From assembly GCF_003071065.1 (NCBI RefSeq), contig NZ_QCXX01000002.1:496001-560000 (forward strand): a stretch of DNA of 64,000 bases. Reading direction: 5' to 3'. The notes below the pieces were generated by a model. That model searched no databases. It saw only the letters and a list, made by a program, of their open reading frames with translations, and was not told the DNA's origin. The stretch comes from Sphingobacterium athyrii. Lineage in GTDB: Bacteria > Bacteroidota > Bacteroidia > Sphingobacteriales > Sphingobacteriaceae. The position numbers and the translations under genes were made by a program. Below are positions 1 to 8,393 of this stretch, piece by piece. Position 1 is the stretch's first letter, and each line of letters opens with the position of its first letter.

Positions 1-587
1 AAACTTGGTTGCCAGCTGTGCAACATTTTTTTATGGGGTCAAGCTTGGGTGGCTGATTCATTCTTAACGGAATAACCAAGGAAGCCAATGTTAACTTTGG
101 GTCATTAGTAAATCATTACAAAAGCGAATGTTGATTTTGCTGCGAATACCTTCGGGGTGCCGACTGAAGCAGCGAGCATTACGGCTAGGAACAAATGGTT
201 GGTAGTGCTTTAATTTCGGAGGCTATTATTTTACCTGTAACGGATCCGAAATACTGGGCGATTGTTCTCTTCGCAATCACTCCTATATCGTCCAGGATGC
301 AGTGTGGGGTCGGTTTATGAAACAGATAAACAGATGCTTTAAGGATTTCTTGGATAATTTCCTTAACTAGTTCAGTTTATAGGCATGCACCAGATTGGTT
401 CGGACCGTAGGTATGTAAAGAAACGACTCTGTTTTACCTGAAAAATGGTTAATTTAGTTTTCGGGCCGAACATTATTATATTAAAAAGGGCTATGACAAA
501 TGGAATTGTTAATTATCCTTCAGACAATAAATTATTTGATCATGATGGCAAGCGTTCAGTTGCCGATATTGTTTTGATCAAATAAAA
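1..587. other. No intact gene; probably decayed coding sequence
   Basis: No complete gene is visible. Several short plus-strand stretches look coding-like but are broken by stops and switch frame. One is a 30-codon run from the ATG at 493 to the TAA at 583, and another is an open stretch between about 220 and 370 that ends in TAG. I could not assign either to a family. The region is best read as remnants of one or two genes upstream of the oxidoreductase at 642. The window edge may also cut a gene at position 1. Confidence 0.4.
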
Positions 588-641
588 GTGATTCGAACTT
601 ATAATGAAATTTTGAATAACAAAAGTAATCCTCAGAATATT

Positions 642-1238
642 ATGAATATTTTAATTGTTTATTGTCATCCGAGTGAGAGATCTTATACTTTTGAGATCTT
701 CAACCATTTAAAGACCCTTCTGTCGGCGCAAAATTGGAATATTGAGGTTTCCGATCTGTATGCTAATAATTTTCAGAGCAATATGACTGCAGAAGAATAC
801 TTGCGGGAAGGGCTTTCTCAAACATTATTGCCTATCTCAAAAGATGTGCTTGAAGAACATCGAAAGATAGGAAACGCAGATTGTATTATCTTCCTTTACC
901 CCGTTTGGTGGAGCGATTGCCCGGCCATGATGAAAGGTTGGTTTGATCGGGTATATGCTGTTGGTTATGCTTATGGTCAAAAGCCAGATTTGCCAAAAAT
1001 GAAAACAATCAACTATGGATTAGTTATCTGTACAGCAGGCCATCCTAACAACTTTTTAGAGGAAATCGGGATTGCACAAAGCATGCAGCATATTATGCTT
1101 GACGACCGATTGGGGCAACGCTTTAAGCACAAGGAAATGTTCATCCTTGGAGGAACTTTGGCAATAGACGATGTGAGAGAACACCATCTGCAACAGATTG
1201 ACGGATTCATAAAAAAAATAGTCCGCTACTGTAGCTAA
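642..1238 (+). CDS. NAD(P)H-dependent oxidoreductase, flavodoxin-like fold
   Basis: Predicted FMN- or FAD-dependent NAD(P)H:quinone oxidoreductase of the Flavodoxin_2 family, a cytosolic enzyme making two-electron reductions of quinones or similar acceptors. The start ILIVYCHPSERSYTF is the flavodoxin-like first strand and phosphate-binding loop. The segment LYPVWWSDCPAMMKGWFDRV near residues 86-105 is the signature that shapes the flavin pocket, followed by the AYG motif. The frame is open from 588, but the ATG at 642 places the first beta strand directly at the N-terminus as in the family, so I use it (198 residues). It stands alone, with an aldo/keto reductase downstream on the same strand after a 200-bp gap. 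Confidence 0.85.
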   Translation: MNILIVYCHPSERSYTFEIFNHLKTLLSAQNWNIEVSDLYANNFQSNMTAEEYLREGLSQTLLPISKDVLEEHRKIGNADCIIFLYPVWWSDCPAMMKGWFDRVYAVGYAYGQKPDLPKMKTINYGLVICTAGHPNNFLEEIGIAQSMQHIMLDDRLGQRFKHKEMFILGGTLAIDDVREHHLQQIDGFIKKIVRYCS

Positions 1239-1436
1239 GGCTTTTATTATTTTGGAACATTATCGCAACAACAACTAATAGGCATGGATTTGATACCTTT
1301 ATGTCTATCTTGTGCAATATATGGTGATCGTTCCAGCTTCATATCCTATTTTTATTTTAATTGCTGTAACTTTAGATTAGGTACTGGTTATTGATGACTG
1401 AGAAGCACCTTTTTACAAGCGAACAACAAAAGATTA

Positions 1437-2387
1437 ATGTTGATGAAAAAGATAAAAATACAACACACAGATTTAGAGATTGCTCCGATCAACTTTGGTG
1501 GTAATGTCTTCGGATGGACACTTGATGAACAGAAATCATTTGAGATTCTGGATAAATTTGTAGGAGCCGGATTTAATTTTATAGATACTGCGGATACCTA
1601 TTCCTGGTGGGTAAACGGGAAAGGCGGCCAATCTGAAGAAATTATTGGTAAATGGTTAAAAAATCGCGGTAATCGCAACGACATTGTACTAGCGACTAAG
1701 GTTGGGTCTGAGACGAAGGAACATGGTTTTGATATTTCCAGGAAACATATTTTGAAATCAGCTGACGAGTCCTTGCAGCGTTTGGGGGTAGATCAAATAG
1801 ATTTATACTATACCCATTTTGATGACAACGTTACACCTGTTGAGGAGACCTTATCAGCCTACGATGAACTAATAAAGGCCGGTAAAGTTCGGTTTATTGC
1901 TGCCTCAAATATCTCTCCTGAACGGCTTATTGAAAGTTTTGATAGTGCGGAAAAAAATGGTCTACCCCGATATGTCGCATTGCAACCTCATTATAATTTG
2001 GTTGAGCGCAGCCGTTTTGAAAATGACTACGCCCCGATAGCCGAAACCTATGGTTTGAGTGTATTCCCATACTGGTCTCTTGCGGCGGGGTTCTTGACTG
2101 GAAAATATCGTACCGAGGCAGATTTTGACAATACCGCCAGAGGTGGCGGCATAAAGAAATATTTTGATGACAAAGGTAAACGTGTATTGAAAGCTTTGGA
2201 TATGGTGGCTGAAAAGTACGATACTAAACAGGCTACAGTAGCGCTAGCATGGCTTCTGGCAAAGCCATTGGTCACTGCTCCGATTGTGAGCGCAACCAGT
2301 GCGTCGCAACTGGAGACCTTATTTGCTGCTCCGAAACTGCCATTGGATGCTGAAGATATTGGCCTTTTAAACGAAGCGAGTAAATAA
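1437..2387 (+). CDS. Aldo/keto reductase
   Basis: NADPH-dependent aldo/keto reductase with a cytosolic TIM barrel, 316 residues, which is normal for the family. The catalytic tetrad is visible: Asp and Tyr in FIDTADTYSWW, Lys in VLATKVG and His in LYYTHFDD. FNFIDTADTY and the later IAASNISPERL segment are typical of the YajO/Tas-like branch. The substrate is unknown. The start is uncertain by two codons, since ATG at 1437 is followed by ATG at 1443. Its neighbours give no clear pathway; the preceding oxidoreductase suggests only a general reductive detoxification setting. Confidence 0.88.
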   Translation: MLMKKIKIQHTDLEIAPINFGGNVFGWTLDEQKSFEILDKFVGAGFNFIDTADTYSWWVNGKGGQSEEIIGKWLKNRGNRNDIVLATKVGSETKEHGFDISRKHILKSADESLQRLGVDQIDLYYTHFDDNVTPVEETLSAYDELIKAGKVRFIAASNISPERLIESFDSAEKNGLPRYVALQPHYNLVERSRFENDYAPIAETYGLSVFPYWSLAAGFLTGKYRTEADFDNTARGGGIKKYFDDKGKRVLKALDMVAEKYDTKQATVALAWLLAKPLVTAPIVSATSASQLETLFAAPKLPLDAEDIGLLNEASK

Positions 2388-2539
2388 ACGACCACTTGTT
2401 GTCAGACCGCAGACGATAGCCATTTTCCAATGTAAATGGGGAATGGCTCTTTATATGGATTATTATGTCGTAAATTTATCTTATGAAGCTATTCTGGTTT
2501 TAACGGGCGAATAGCTTCTTCATCCTAATAAATGAACGT

Positions 2540-3661
2540 ATGAGCAGCACGAAACGAAATAGGGGATTTTTCTTCAAGCAATATGACGAGCCGTTCCAGA
2601 CACCTTTTGAAAAATTATTTGATATTTTCAAAGAATTGATTACCCATACCTCGGGTGATTTTGATGAAGCCATTGATTGGCTGCGTGAACTGGATCGGGA
2701 GTTCAAACTGACCACTCCAGAATATACCATAGATGATTTCATCGCCGATCTGAAGAATAAGGGATATATCAGGGAAAAAATGGAATTTGATGGCAACGGT
2801 GGCGTAGACATTACCTCAAAGATGGAAAAGGCCTTGCGACAAAATGCATTGGACCAGATTTTTGGGAAGATGCGAAAAGGAAAGTCCGGTAATCATAAAA
2901 CCAGCCAACAAGGCCAGAGTGACGAAAACATGGGCGATTTTAGAAATTATCAGTATGGAGATGGCCTCGAGAAAATTGCTTTGACTGAAAGCCTGAAAAA
3001 TGCACAGATCAATCATGGTATAGGCGAGTTTGGTTTGTCAGAAAATGATCTGGTTGTAGAGGATACACAGTTTAAATCGCAGATGAGTACGGTACTGATG
3101 ATCGATATCAGCCATAGCATGATCCTATATGGCGAAGATCGGATTACCCCTGCAAAGAAAGTAGCCATGGCCCTATCGGAGCTTATCCTTACACGGTATC
3201 CCAAAGACACGCTTGATATTATTGTCTTCGGTAATGATGCCTGGCCGATAGCGATCAAAGACTTGCCCTATCTGCAAGTGGGTCCGTTTCACACCAATAC
3301 TGTCGCTGGCTTACAGTTAGCAATGGATATACTCCGGCGCAAGCGGCATGCAAACAAGCAGATATTTATGATTACAGACGGCAAGCCGAGCTGTTTAAAC
3401 ATGCCGGATGGGACCTACTATAAGAATCCAATGGGCTTAGATCCATTTATCACCGGAAAGTGCTATAGCATGGCCGCGCAGGCCCGAAAATTGGGGATAC
3501 CTATTACGACCTTTATGATCACCTCAGATCCCTATTTGCAGCAATTTATCGACGAATTTACGGCTTCAAATCAGGGCAAGGCTTATTACACAGGACTTGG
3601 AGATCTGGGCGGAATGATTTTTGAAGACTACGAAGAAAATCGCAAAAAAAGAATACGATAA
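2540..3661 (+). CDS. VWA domain protein (chelatase-like partner of AAA+ ATPase)
   Basis: Protein of 373 residues with a C-terminal von Willebrand factor A domain at about residues 180-355. The metal-ion-dependent adhesion site is seen as MIDISHSM (DxSxS), with later acidic positions in MITDGKPSC. The N-terminal half is charged and helical, with no signal peptide or membrane segment, so it should be cytosolic. The next gene, 65 bp downstream, encodes an AAA+ ATPase. VWA/AAA+ gene pairs resembling Mg-chelatase subunits or MoxR systems usually act together in metal insertion or protein remodelling. The client here is unknown. Confidence 0.8.
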   Translation: MSSTKRNRGFFFKQYDEPFQTPFEKLFDIFKELITHTSGDFDEAIDWLRELDREFKLTTPEYTIDDFIADLKNKGYIREKMEFDGNGGVDITSKMEKALRQNALDQIFGKMRKGKSGNHKTSQQGQSDENMGDFRNYQYGDGLEKIALTESLKNAQINHGIGEFGLSENDLVVEDTQFKSQMSTVLMIDISHSMILYGEDRITPAKKVAMALSELILTRYPKDTLDIIVFGNDAWPIAIKDLPYLQVGPFHTNTVAGLQLAMDILRRKRHANKQIFMITDGKPSCLNMPDGTYYKNPMGLDPFITGKCYSMAAQARKLGIPITTFMITSDPYLQQFIDEFTASNQGKAYYTGLGDLGGMIFEDYEENRKKRIR

Positions 3662-3726
3662 ACAATTCATTTAGCGGCAATAAAATATAAATCTTGCGCA
3701 AGGTTTGCGCCTCATCATCAGAAGAC

Positions 3727-5193
3727 ATGGATTACACAAAGATTACAACATTTGGTGCACTGAAAAACTCAGGTTACAAGCCTAAGACGATAAAAGAAGA
3801 ATTGCGTCAGAATCTGATTACAAAAATTAGGAAGGGCGAAACCGTGTTTACCGGAGTACATGGGTATGAGGATACCGTTATTCCCGAACTTGAGAGAGCT
3901 ATTCTTTCCAAACACAATATTAATTTCCTTGGTCTTCGTGGCCAGGCAAAGACACGTCTGGCTAGGCTCATGGTTAATCTGCTGGATGAATATGTGCCTG
4001 TAGTAGCGGGTTCCGAGATTAATGACGACCCTTATAACCCCATATCCCGCTATGCCCTGGAGCTCCTGAAGGAAAAAGGTGACGACACTGCGATAATTTG
4101 GCTTCATCGAAGTGAACGTTTTGCTGAGAAACTTGCTACACCAGATGTGACCGTAGCCGATCTGATCGGTGATGTCGATCCGATCAAAGCAGCCAATTTG
4201 AGATTGAGCTATGCCGATGATCGCGTGATTCATTTTGGTATGATTCCGCGGGCAAATCGCTCGATATTTGTCATTAATGAACTGCCTGATCTTCAGGCCC
4301 GGATTCAGGTGGCACTTTTCAATATCTTGCAGGAAGGGGATATCCAGATCCGTGGATTCAAATTGCGCCTACCCTTAGATATACAGTTTGTGTTCACTGC
4401 AAATCCGGAAGATTATACCAATAGGGGGAGTATTGTGACGCCACTGAAAGACCGGATAGGATCGCAGATATTGACACATTATCCCGAATCAGTTGAGATC
4501 GCGAAGGCAATTACTGCCCAGGAATCCAACCTGGAGGTGGCACAGAAAGAGCAAATATACGTTCCTGAACTGGCCCGTGAATTAATTGAGCAGATCAGTT
4601 TTGAAGCCCGAAATAGCGAATATGTTGATGAAAAGAGTGGCGTCAGCGCACGGATGAGCATTACAGCATTTCAGAACCTATTAAGCACAGCTGAACTGCG
4701 CATGCTCAAAAACGGATCAAAAAAGACGTCAGTACGCCTGAGCGATTTTGTGGGTATTGTCCCGGCTATCACCGGAAAAGTTGAGCTCGTTTACGAAGGT
4801 GAACAGGAGGGAGCTGCTACCGTCGCGTTGCAGTTGATCGAAAATGCAGTAAAAAGCCTATTCCCGATTTTATTTCCTAAAATTGAAAAACTGGAAAGGG
4901 ACAACGAGCGCTATCCTTACGACGATATTATTCGCTGGTTTTCAGAATCGGAAGGTATTGAGCTGTCCGATGAACTTACAGATGCAGATTACAAACGCCA
5001 ATTGGACCAAGTGACAGCTATCCAAACATTGATTGAGCAATACCAACCGCAAACGAAATCCGAAGATCGTTATTTTTTGAGCGAGTTCATCCTTTGGGGG
5101 TTGGCGCTAAATAACAAATTAAGCAAATATAGGCTGGGCAATGGCCTTCAGTTTCAGGATAACTTTCAGGGTTACCTTCGAAACAATCTATAG
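3727..5193 (+). CDS. AAA+ ATPase, Mg-chelatase/MoxR-like
   Basis: AAA+ ATPase of about 488 residues pairing with the preceding VWA protein. The Walker A motif GLRGQAKTR lies near residue 70. The Walker B region reads SIFVINELPDL, with Asn in place of the usual first acidic residue. Sensor 1 is seen as FTANPEDYTNRG, and LKDRIGSQI carries a candidate arginine finger. The fold matches the ChlI/MoxR group, which forms hexameric rings that act on partners through the VWA subunit. The frame opens at a TTG at 3694, but the ATG at 3727 is preferred because the extra residues look non-coding. A strong hairpin terminator follows at 5224. Confidence 0.83.
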   Translation: MDYTKITTFGALKNSGYKPKTIKEELRQNLITKIRKGETVFTGVHGYEDTVIPELERAILSKHNINFLGLRGQAKTRLARLMVNLLDEYVPVVAGSEINDDPYNPISRYALELLKEKGDDTAIIWLHRSERFAEKLATPDVTVADLIGDVDPIKAANLRLSYADDRVIHFGMIPRANRSIFVINELPDLQARIQVALFNILQEGDIQIRGFKLRLPLDIQFVFTANPEDYTNRGSIVTPLKDRIGSQILTHYPESVEIAKAITAQESNLEVAQKEQIYVPELARELIEQISFEARNSEYVDEKSGVSARMSITAFQNLLSTAELRMLKNGSKKTSVRLSDFVGIVPAITGKVELVYEGEQEGAATVALQLIENAVKSLFPILFPKIEKLERDNERYPYDDIIRWFSESEGIELSDELTDADYKRQLDQVTAIQTLIEQYQPQTKSEDRYFLSEFILWGLALNNKLSKYRLGNGLQFQDNFQGYLRNNL

Positions 5194-5223
5194 CCGGAAG
5201 ACGAAGTGCTAAGGATATAATTG

Positions 5224-5266
5224 CATCAAAAAAGCTGTAAAGAGACTCTTTGCAGCTTTTTTGATG
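5224..5266 (+). terminator. Strong hairpin terminator after the AAA+ gene
   Basis: Two 21-base arms (5224-5244 and 5246-5266) are complementary except for one T-G pair. The right arm contains a run of six T, and the arm ends being A-rich on the left and T-rich on the right is typical of an intrinsic terminator. It lies 30 bp after the stop of the AAA+ gene and faces the convergent carbonic anhydrase gene. Confidence 0.85.
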
Positions 5267-5528
5267 TACCAAATATTTATTCATTTCAAAAGAAAGTTGA
5301 TACTCATTGATGTGAAATCATCTTTCGCCCACTTTTTCCTGTTGCCTTCCCTTATCGTGGAGATAACGAAGCTAGCACCTAATCCTGTTTGCTCGGATGC
5401 AGGTCGAATAGTGCGAGAAAGACGCTGTTACTGGGCTGCATGTAAAAGAGAGATAGTGAGGAAAAGGAGGTCACTTCTTATTCATATAGCGGCGACAGGC
5501 TTTAATCAATATGTCAATGTCAGTAAAA
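5267..5528. other. Intergenic, nothing recognised
   Basis: A plus-strand open frame crosses this stretch, but it resembles no family and runs into the antisense of the carbonic anhydrase gene. I see no RNA gene or repeat here. Confidence 0.5.
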
Positions 5529-6164
5529 CTACAGCCAACTTACGCTTCCAGTTTCAACATCGTAATTGGCACCGACAATCTTGATCTTGCCTTCTTCTTC
5601 AAGCTTCCGAAGAGTTGAACTTTGTCTGCGAATATCTTTAATGGCGTGTTTAATATTCTGCTGGTTTAATTTCTCCAGCAATACGCTATTTTTTGATGAA
5701 CGTTCTTCGTCTTTATCTATCACTTCATTGATAATAGCATCAAAATGATTAACTAAATGGTTCAGGTTGTCCATGCCCAATCCTTCGATTTGTGCAGCAT
5801 CCAATCCACCTTTCAGGGCGCCACATTTGGTATGACCCAATACAACAACGAGTTTGGAACCGGCTACATTGCAACCAAACTCCATTGAGCCTAGAATGTC
5901 CTGGTTGACAAAATTTCCGGCAATTCTGATGCTGAAAATATCACCCAGACCTTGGTCAAATATAAGCTCAGCAGAAGTACGGCTATCTATACAGCTTAAT
6001 ACTACAGCGAACGGCCATTGCCCTTCACGGGTAGCATTTACCTGTTCGAGAAGATCCCGGTTTGCTTTTAGATTATTGACAAAGCGCTGATTTCCTTCTT
6101 TTAAGAAGTCTAATGCTTTTTCAGGAGTAATTGTTGACTGCGTTTCGTATGTATGTGCCTTCAT
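5529..6164 (-). CDS. Beta-class carbonic anhydrase
   Basis: Interconverts CO2 and bicarbonate and is cytosolic. At 211 residues it is the usual length. The zinc ligands are visible: Cys and Asp in SCIDSRTSAELIF, then His and Cys in VVLGHTKCGALKGG. The Asp-Arg dyad of CIDSR is intact. No signal peptide is seen. The gene stands alone and converges on the AAA+/VWA pair. Start ATG at 6164; upstream is AT-rich with no further in-frame Met. Confidence 0.93.
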   Translation of the reverse strand: MKAHTYETQSTITPEKALDFLKEGNQRFVNNLKANRDLLEQVNATREGQWPFAVVLSCIDSRTSAELIFDQGLGDIFSIRIAGNFVNQDILGSMEFGCNVAGSKLVVVLGHTKCGALKGGLDAAQIEGLGMDNLNHLVNHFDAIINEVIDKDEERSSKNSVLLEKLNQQNIKHAIKDIRRQSSTLRKLEEEGKIKIVGANYDVETGSVSWL

Positions 6165-6414
6165 AAAATTTAAATATTTCGAGTATTAAAGATAGGATAA
6201 ATTCGCTAAATTGTAATGACGGGCAAAAATTGAATGTATTTTTATGTTATCAATTTAATGTATGCGCCAATTGTTATCGAGGAAGAGTATTACTGAAGCA
6301 GTGAAATTTAGCTTATTCTAGCCTCCGTTTTTTAGCTATTTAATGAGTCAGGTATAGTTGGCAGGTCGCCAAGTTGTACAAATAGGTATCAATAGAAAAC
6401 GTAGAAGCTGAAAT

Positions 6415-6681
6415 ATGTATGAACGCTTAAAGTATCTTGTTTCGCCGCTTTTTATTTTTGTTCTTTTCCTGTTAATTATCAATGACTTTTTTCTGAAAGC
6501 GGCATTCCACAATACGTTTACCGGAAAACTTTCCGATTTCAGTGGACTTTTATTTTTCCCATTTTCTGATCCGCTATCTTCCCTAAACAAAAGTTATGTT
6601 AAGACCGCTTCCTATCTCGGCATTTCTATGGAAAGAGGAAACTGTATTGAATACATTTGCGATTTTCCTGTTAAATGCTGA
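6415..6681 (+). pseudogene. Truncated remnant of a Bacteroidota membrane protein
   Basis: An 88-residue open frame starts with one hydrophobic segment followed by NDFFLKAAFHNTFTGKLSDF. As I recall, this resembles the N-terminus of a longer uncharacterised multi-pass membrane family in Bacteroidota, where a phrase like LTGKLSDFAGLF recurs. After about residue 50 the hydrophobic pattern is lost and the frame ends early. I therefore read it as the 5' end of a decayed gene rather than a working 88-residue protein. A short intact protein is not excluded. Confidence 0.5.
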
Positions 6682-6751
6682 TTTCTCTGCCAGATAAAAA
6701 TCCTTGCCAAAATTTAAATGACAAGGATTAATTTCCGATCAGATCTTTATA

Positions 6752-7354
6752 TTAATCAATGGCAATATTCTCAATTGCTCTTTCTAGTGATGTCTCCATT
6801 ATCCCGGGAATTGAAAGACCCTCTGCGCGGAAAACACTGATGTCAGAAACACCGTAAAATCCAAAGATATTTTTGATGTAAGGAATATTGGAGTCATATA
6901 TTTGGTATGGGCCTTCCGAATAGATATTTCCAGAGGTAAAAGCGACGTAGAGCTTCTTGTCGTTCAACAGGCCCTTTGGTCCATTTTCATCATACTTGAA
7001 GGTATATCCTGCTCTTGAAGTAAAATCGAAATAAGCTCTCAGAGTCGCTGGAACTGAGAAGTTGTACATTGGAGAATCAATGACGATAATGTCGGCTTCC
7101 TTTAATTCCGTAATTAGACCTTCCGAATATTTGCTAATTGATTGCTGTTCTTCAGAATGATTTTCAGCGGGTGTAAAAAACGTATTTATATGTACCTCCT
7201 CCAAAAGTGGAACTTTACTTTTTGTCAGATCGCGTTCCTTTACAATGGTATCGGAATACTTTTCCTGAATTTTTTGAATAACAGCATTTCCTAATTTTCT
7301 ACTTGCAGATACCTCTGCTCGTGGACTTGAAATAATGTGAAGTATATTTTTCAT
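6752..7354 (-). CDS. azoR: FMN-dependent NADH-azoreductase
   Basis: Homodimeric flavodoxin-fold enzyme that reduces azo compounds and quinones with NADH. It is 200 residues, matching AzoR. The N-terminus ILHIISSPRAEVSASRKL is the FMN phosphate loop, and SPMYNFSVPATLRAYFDF is the family's flavin-binding signature, followed by SRAGYTFKY. It is divergent from an HxlR-type regulator at 7452, an arrangement typical of quinone- or aldehyde-responsive control. A TAnnTTTG-like element and a palindrome lie in the shared 97-bp intergenic region, so regulation by that neighbour is likely. Confidence 0.92.
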   Translation of the reverse strand: MKNILHIISSPRAEVSASRKLGNAVIQKIQEKYSDTIVKERDLTKSKVPLLEEVHINTFFTPAENHSEEQQSISKYSEGLITELKEADIIVIDSPMYNFSVPATLRAYFDFTSRAGYTFKYDENGPKGLLNDKKLYVAFTSGNIYSEGPYQIYDSNIPYIKNIFGFYGVSDISVFRAEGLSIPGIMETSLERAIENIAID

Positions 7355-7378
7355 TTTTCTTTGTTAAAATTTCTTTAG

Positions 7379-7396
7379 CAAAATTATGTATATTTG
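7379..7396. promoter_or_regulatory. Two opposed Bacteroidota-type -7 elements
   Basis: TATATTTG at 7389-7396 on the plus strand fits the Bacteroidota -7 consensus TAnnTTTG and would serve the HxlR gene. On the minus strand the bases at 7379-7386 read TAATTTTG, also fitting the consensus, and would serve azoR. No convincing TTTG element at the usual -33 spacing was found for either, so the calls rest on the -7 match and position alone. Confidence 0.5.
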
Positions 7397-7420
7397 CTTA
7401 TTAAAAGTTAGTAGTAATCA

Positions 7421-7440
7421 AAAGGTTAGTAGTAACCTTT
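7421..7440. promoter_or_regulatory. Perfect palindrome, probable HxlR operator
   Basis: The arms AAAGGTTA and TAACCTTT are exact reverse complements around a 4-bp spacer. GTTAGTAGTAA also occurs as a direct repeat just to the left (from about 7407), and AGGTTAGTA recurs just to the right. The palindrome sits between the -7 element and the start codon of the HxlR gene, a position suited to autorepression and to control of azoR. HxlR/DUF24 dimers commonly bind such dyads; the link is inferred. Confidence 0.6.
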
Positions 7441-7451
7441 AGGTTAGTATA

Positions 7452-7850
7452 ATGTTGAATCCCATGGAAAATACAATTGATTTAGCGGAGTCTATCACGG
7501 CTGCAAAATGTTCTGAAAATCTTTCTTCTGTTGAAGATGCAATTTATGTTATTGGCGGAAAATGGAAATTAAAGATTATTATTGTTTTGCAGGAAAGCGG
7601 GAATATCAGATTTAATGAGCTTCAAAGAAATATTAGGGGCATCTCAGCGCGAGTGCTTTCAAATGAATTGAAAGATCTTGAATTAAACGGTTTTGTCAAA
7701 AGGGTCGTGCACGCCGAGCAAACGCCAGTGGTCGTAGAGTATATTTCCACAGATTACAGCAGAACCCTTAGAAACGTTATTATAGCACTTTCGGATTGGG
7801 GGAAAATGCATAAACGAAATATTCGGACGGAAGCATTTTTAAGTCAATAG
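7452..7850 (+). CDS. HxlR-family winged-helix regulator
   Basis: DNA-binding regulator of the HxlR/DUF24 family, 132 residues. The winged helix shows as IGGKWKLKIIIVLQESGNIR followed by FNELQRNIRGISARVLS and the wing strand VEYISTDYSRTLRNV. A Cys near residue 19 (AAKCSENL) sits where quinone- or aldehyde-sensing DUF24 proteins carry their redox Cys. The start may be ATG 7452 or ATG 7464. It is divergent from azoR across a palindrome, which makes azoR the probable target. Confidence 0.9.
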   Translation: MLNPMENTIDLAESITAAKCSENLSSVEDAIYVIGGKWKLKIIIVLQESGNIRFNELQRNIRGISARVLSNELKDLELNGFVKRVVHAEQTPVVVEYISTDYSRTLRNVIIALSDWGKMHKRNIRTEAFLSQ

Positions 7851-7913
7851 AAATTACACTGTCAGCTCATGATGAATATTTCCAAGCTGATTTAATTTTG
7901 ATTCTTGTTTTTT

Positions 7914-8219
7914 TTACCAGCCTTCATGTGCGAGAATGGAACTTACTTTAATCAATTCGCGTAATCGTTCCTGTTTTTCGTCACCCCGTGCTTCCAATAT
8001 AGAAATTACTGGAATTAACGTTTTGTCAAGTTCAAAGAGACTATTTTCCACTTTAGGTGGTAAGACAGGGAATATGGTGCAAAAGGAATGATGCAAGAAA
8101 TAGCGGAGTGCCCAGGGATCACAGTTGAGGAGGCCATTCAGCAGGTAGTGAAAAGTTTGGGAAGTATAGATGTTCACTCCAGCCATTAACTCAGATGGAA
8201 AGTGATACGGCGAAAGCAA
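7914..8219 (-). pseudogene. N-terminally truncated unknown protein
   Basis: An open frame of 101 codons on the minus strand begins directly after a stop codon at a TTG, with no good start. Its amphipathic composition (for example FPSELMAGVNIYTSQTFHY and the C-terminal RLRELIKVSSILAHEGW) looks like real coding sequence. I do not recognise the family. It is probably the 3' part of a lost gene. The alternative is a short intact protein starting at the internal Met 12. Confidence 0.4.
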
Positions 8220-8393
8220 CTATATATTTTTTAAGGTGCGATAATTCCGAAAAAACCGCAAATGCCTACGAATGATAACCCGTCGCCAGCGAATTATAAT
8301 TTGTTTAATTTCTTATAGATTTTACAGTTAAATTTGAGTATAGAATAAAGCTGACATCATCAACTAATACATTCCATTTTAGAATAATCGTAT

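Noticed and set aside
5261..5584. 107-codon plus-strand frame after the terminator
   Set aside because: Overlaps a terminator arm and the carbonic anhydrase gene; composition not protein-like.
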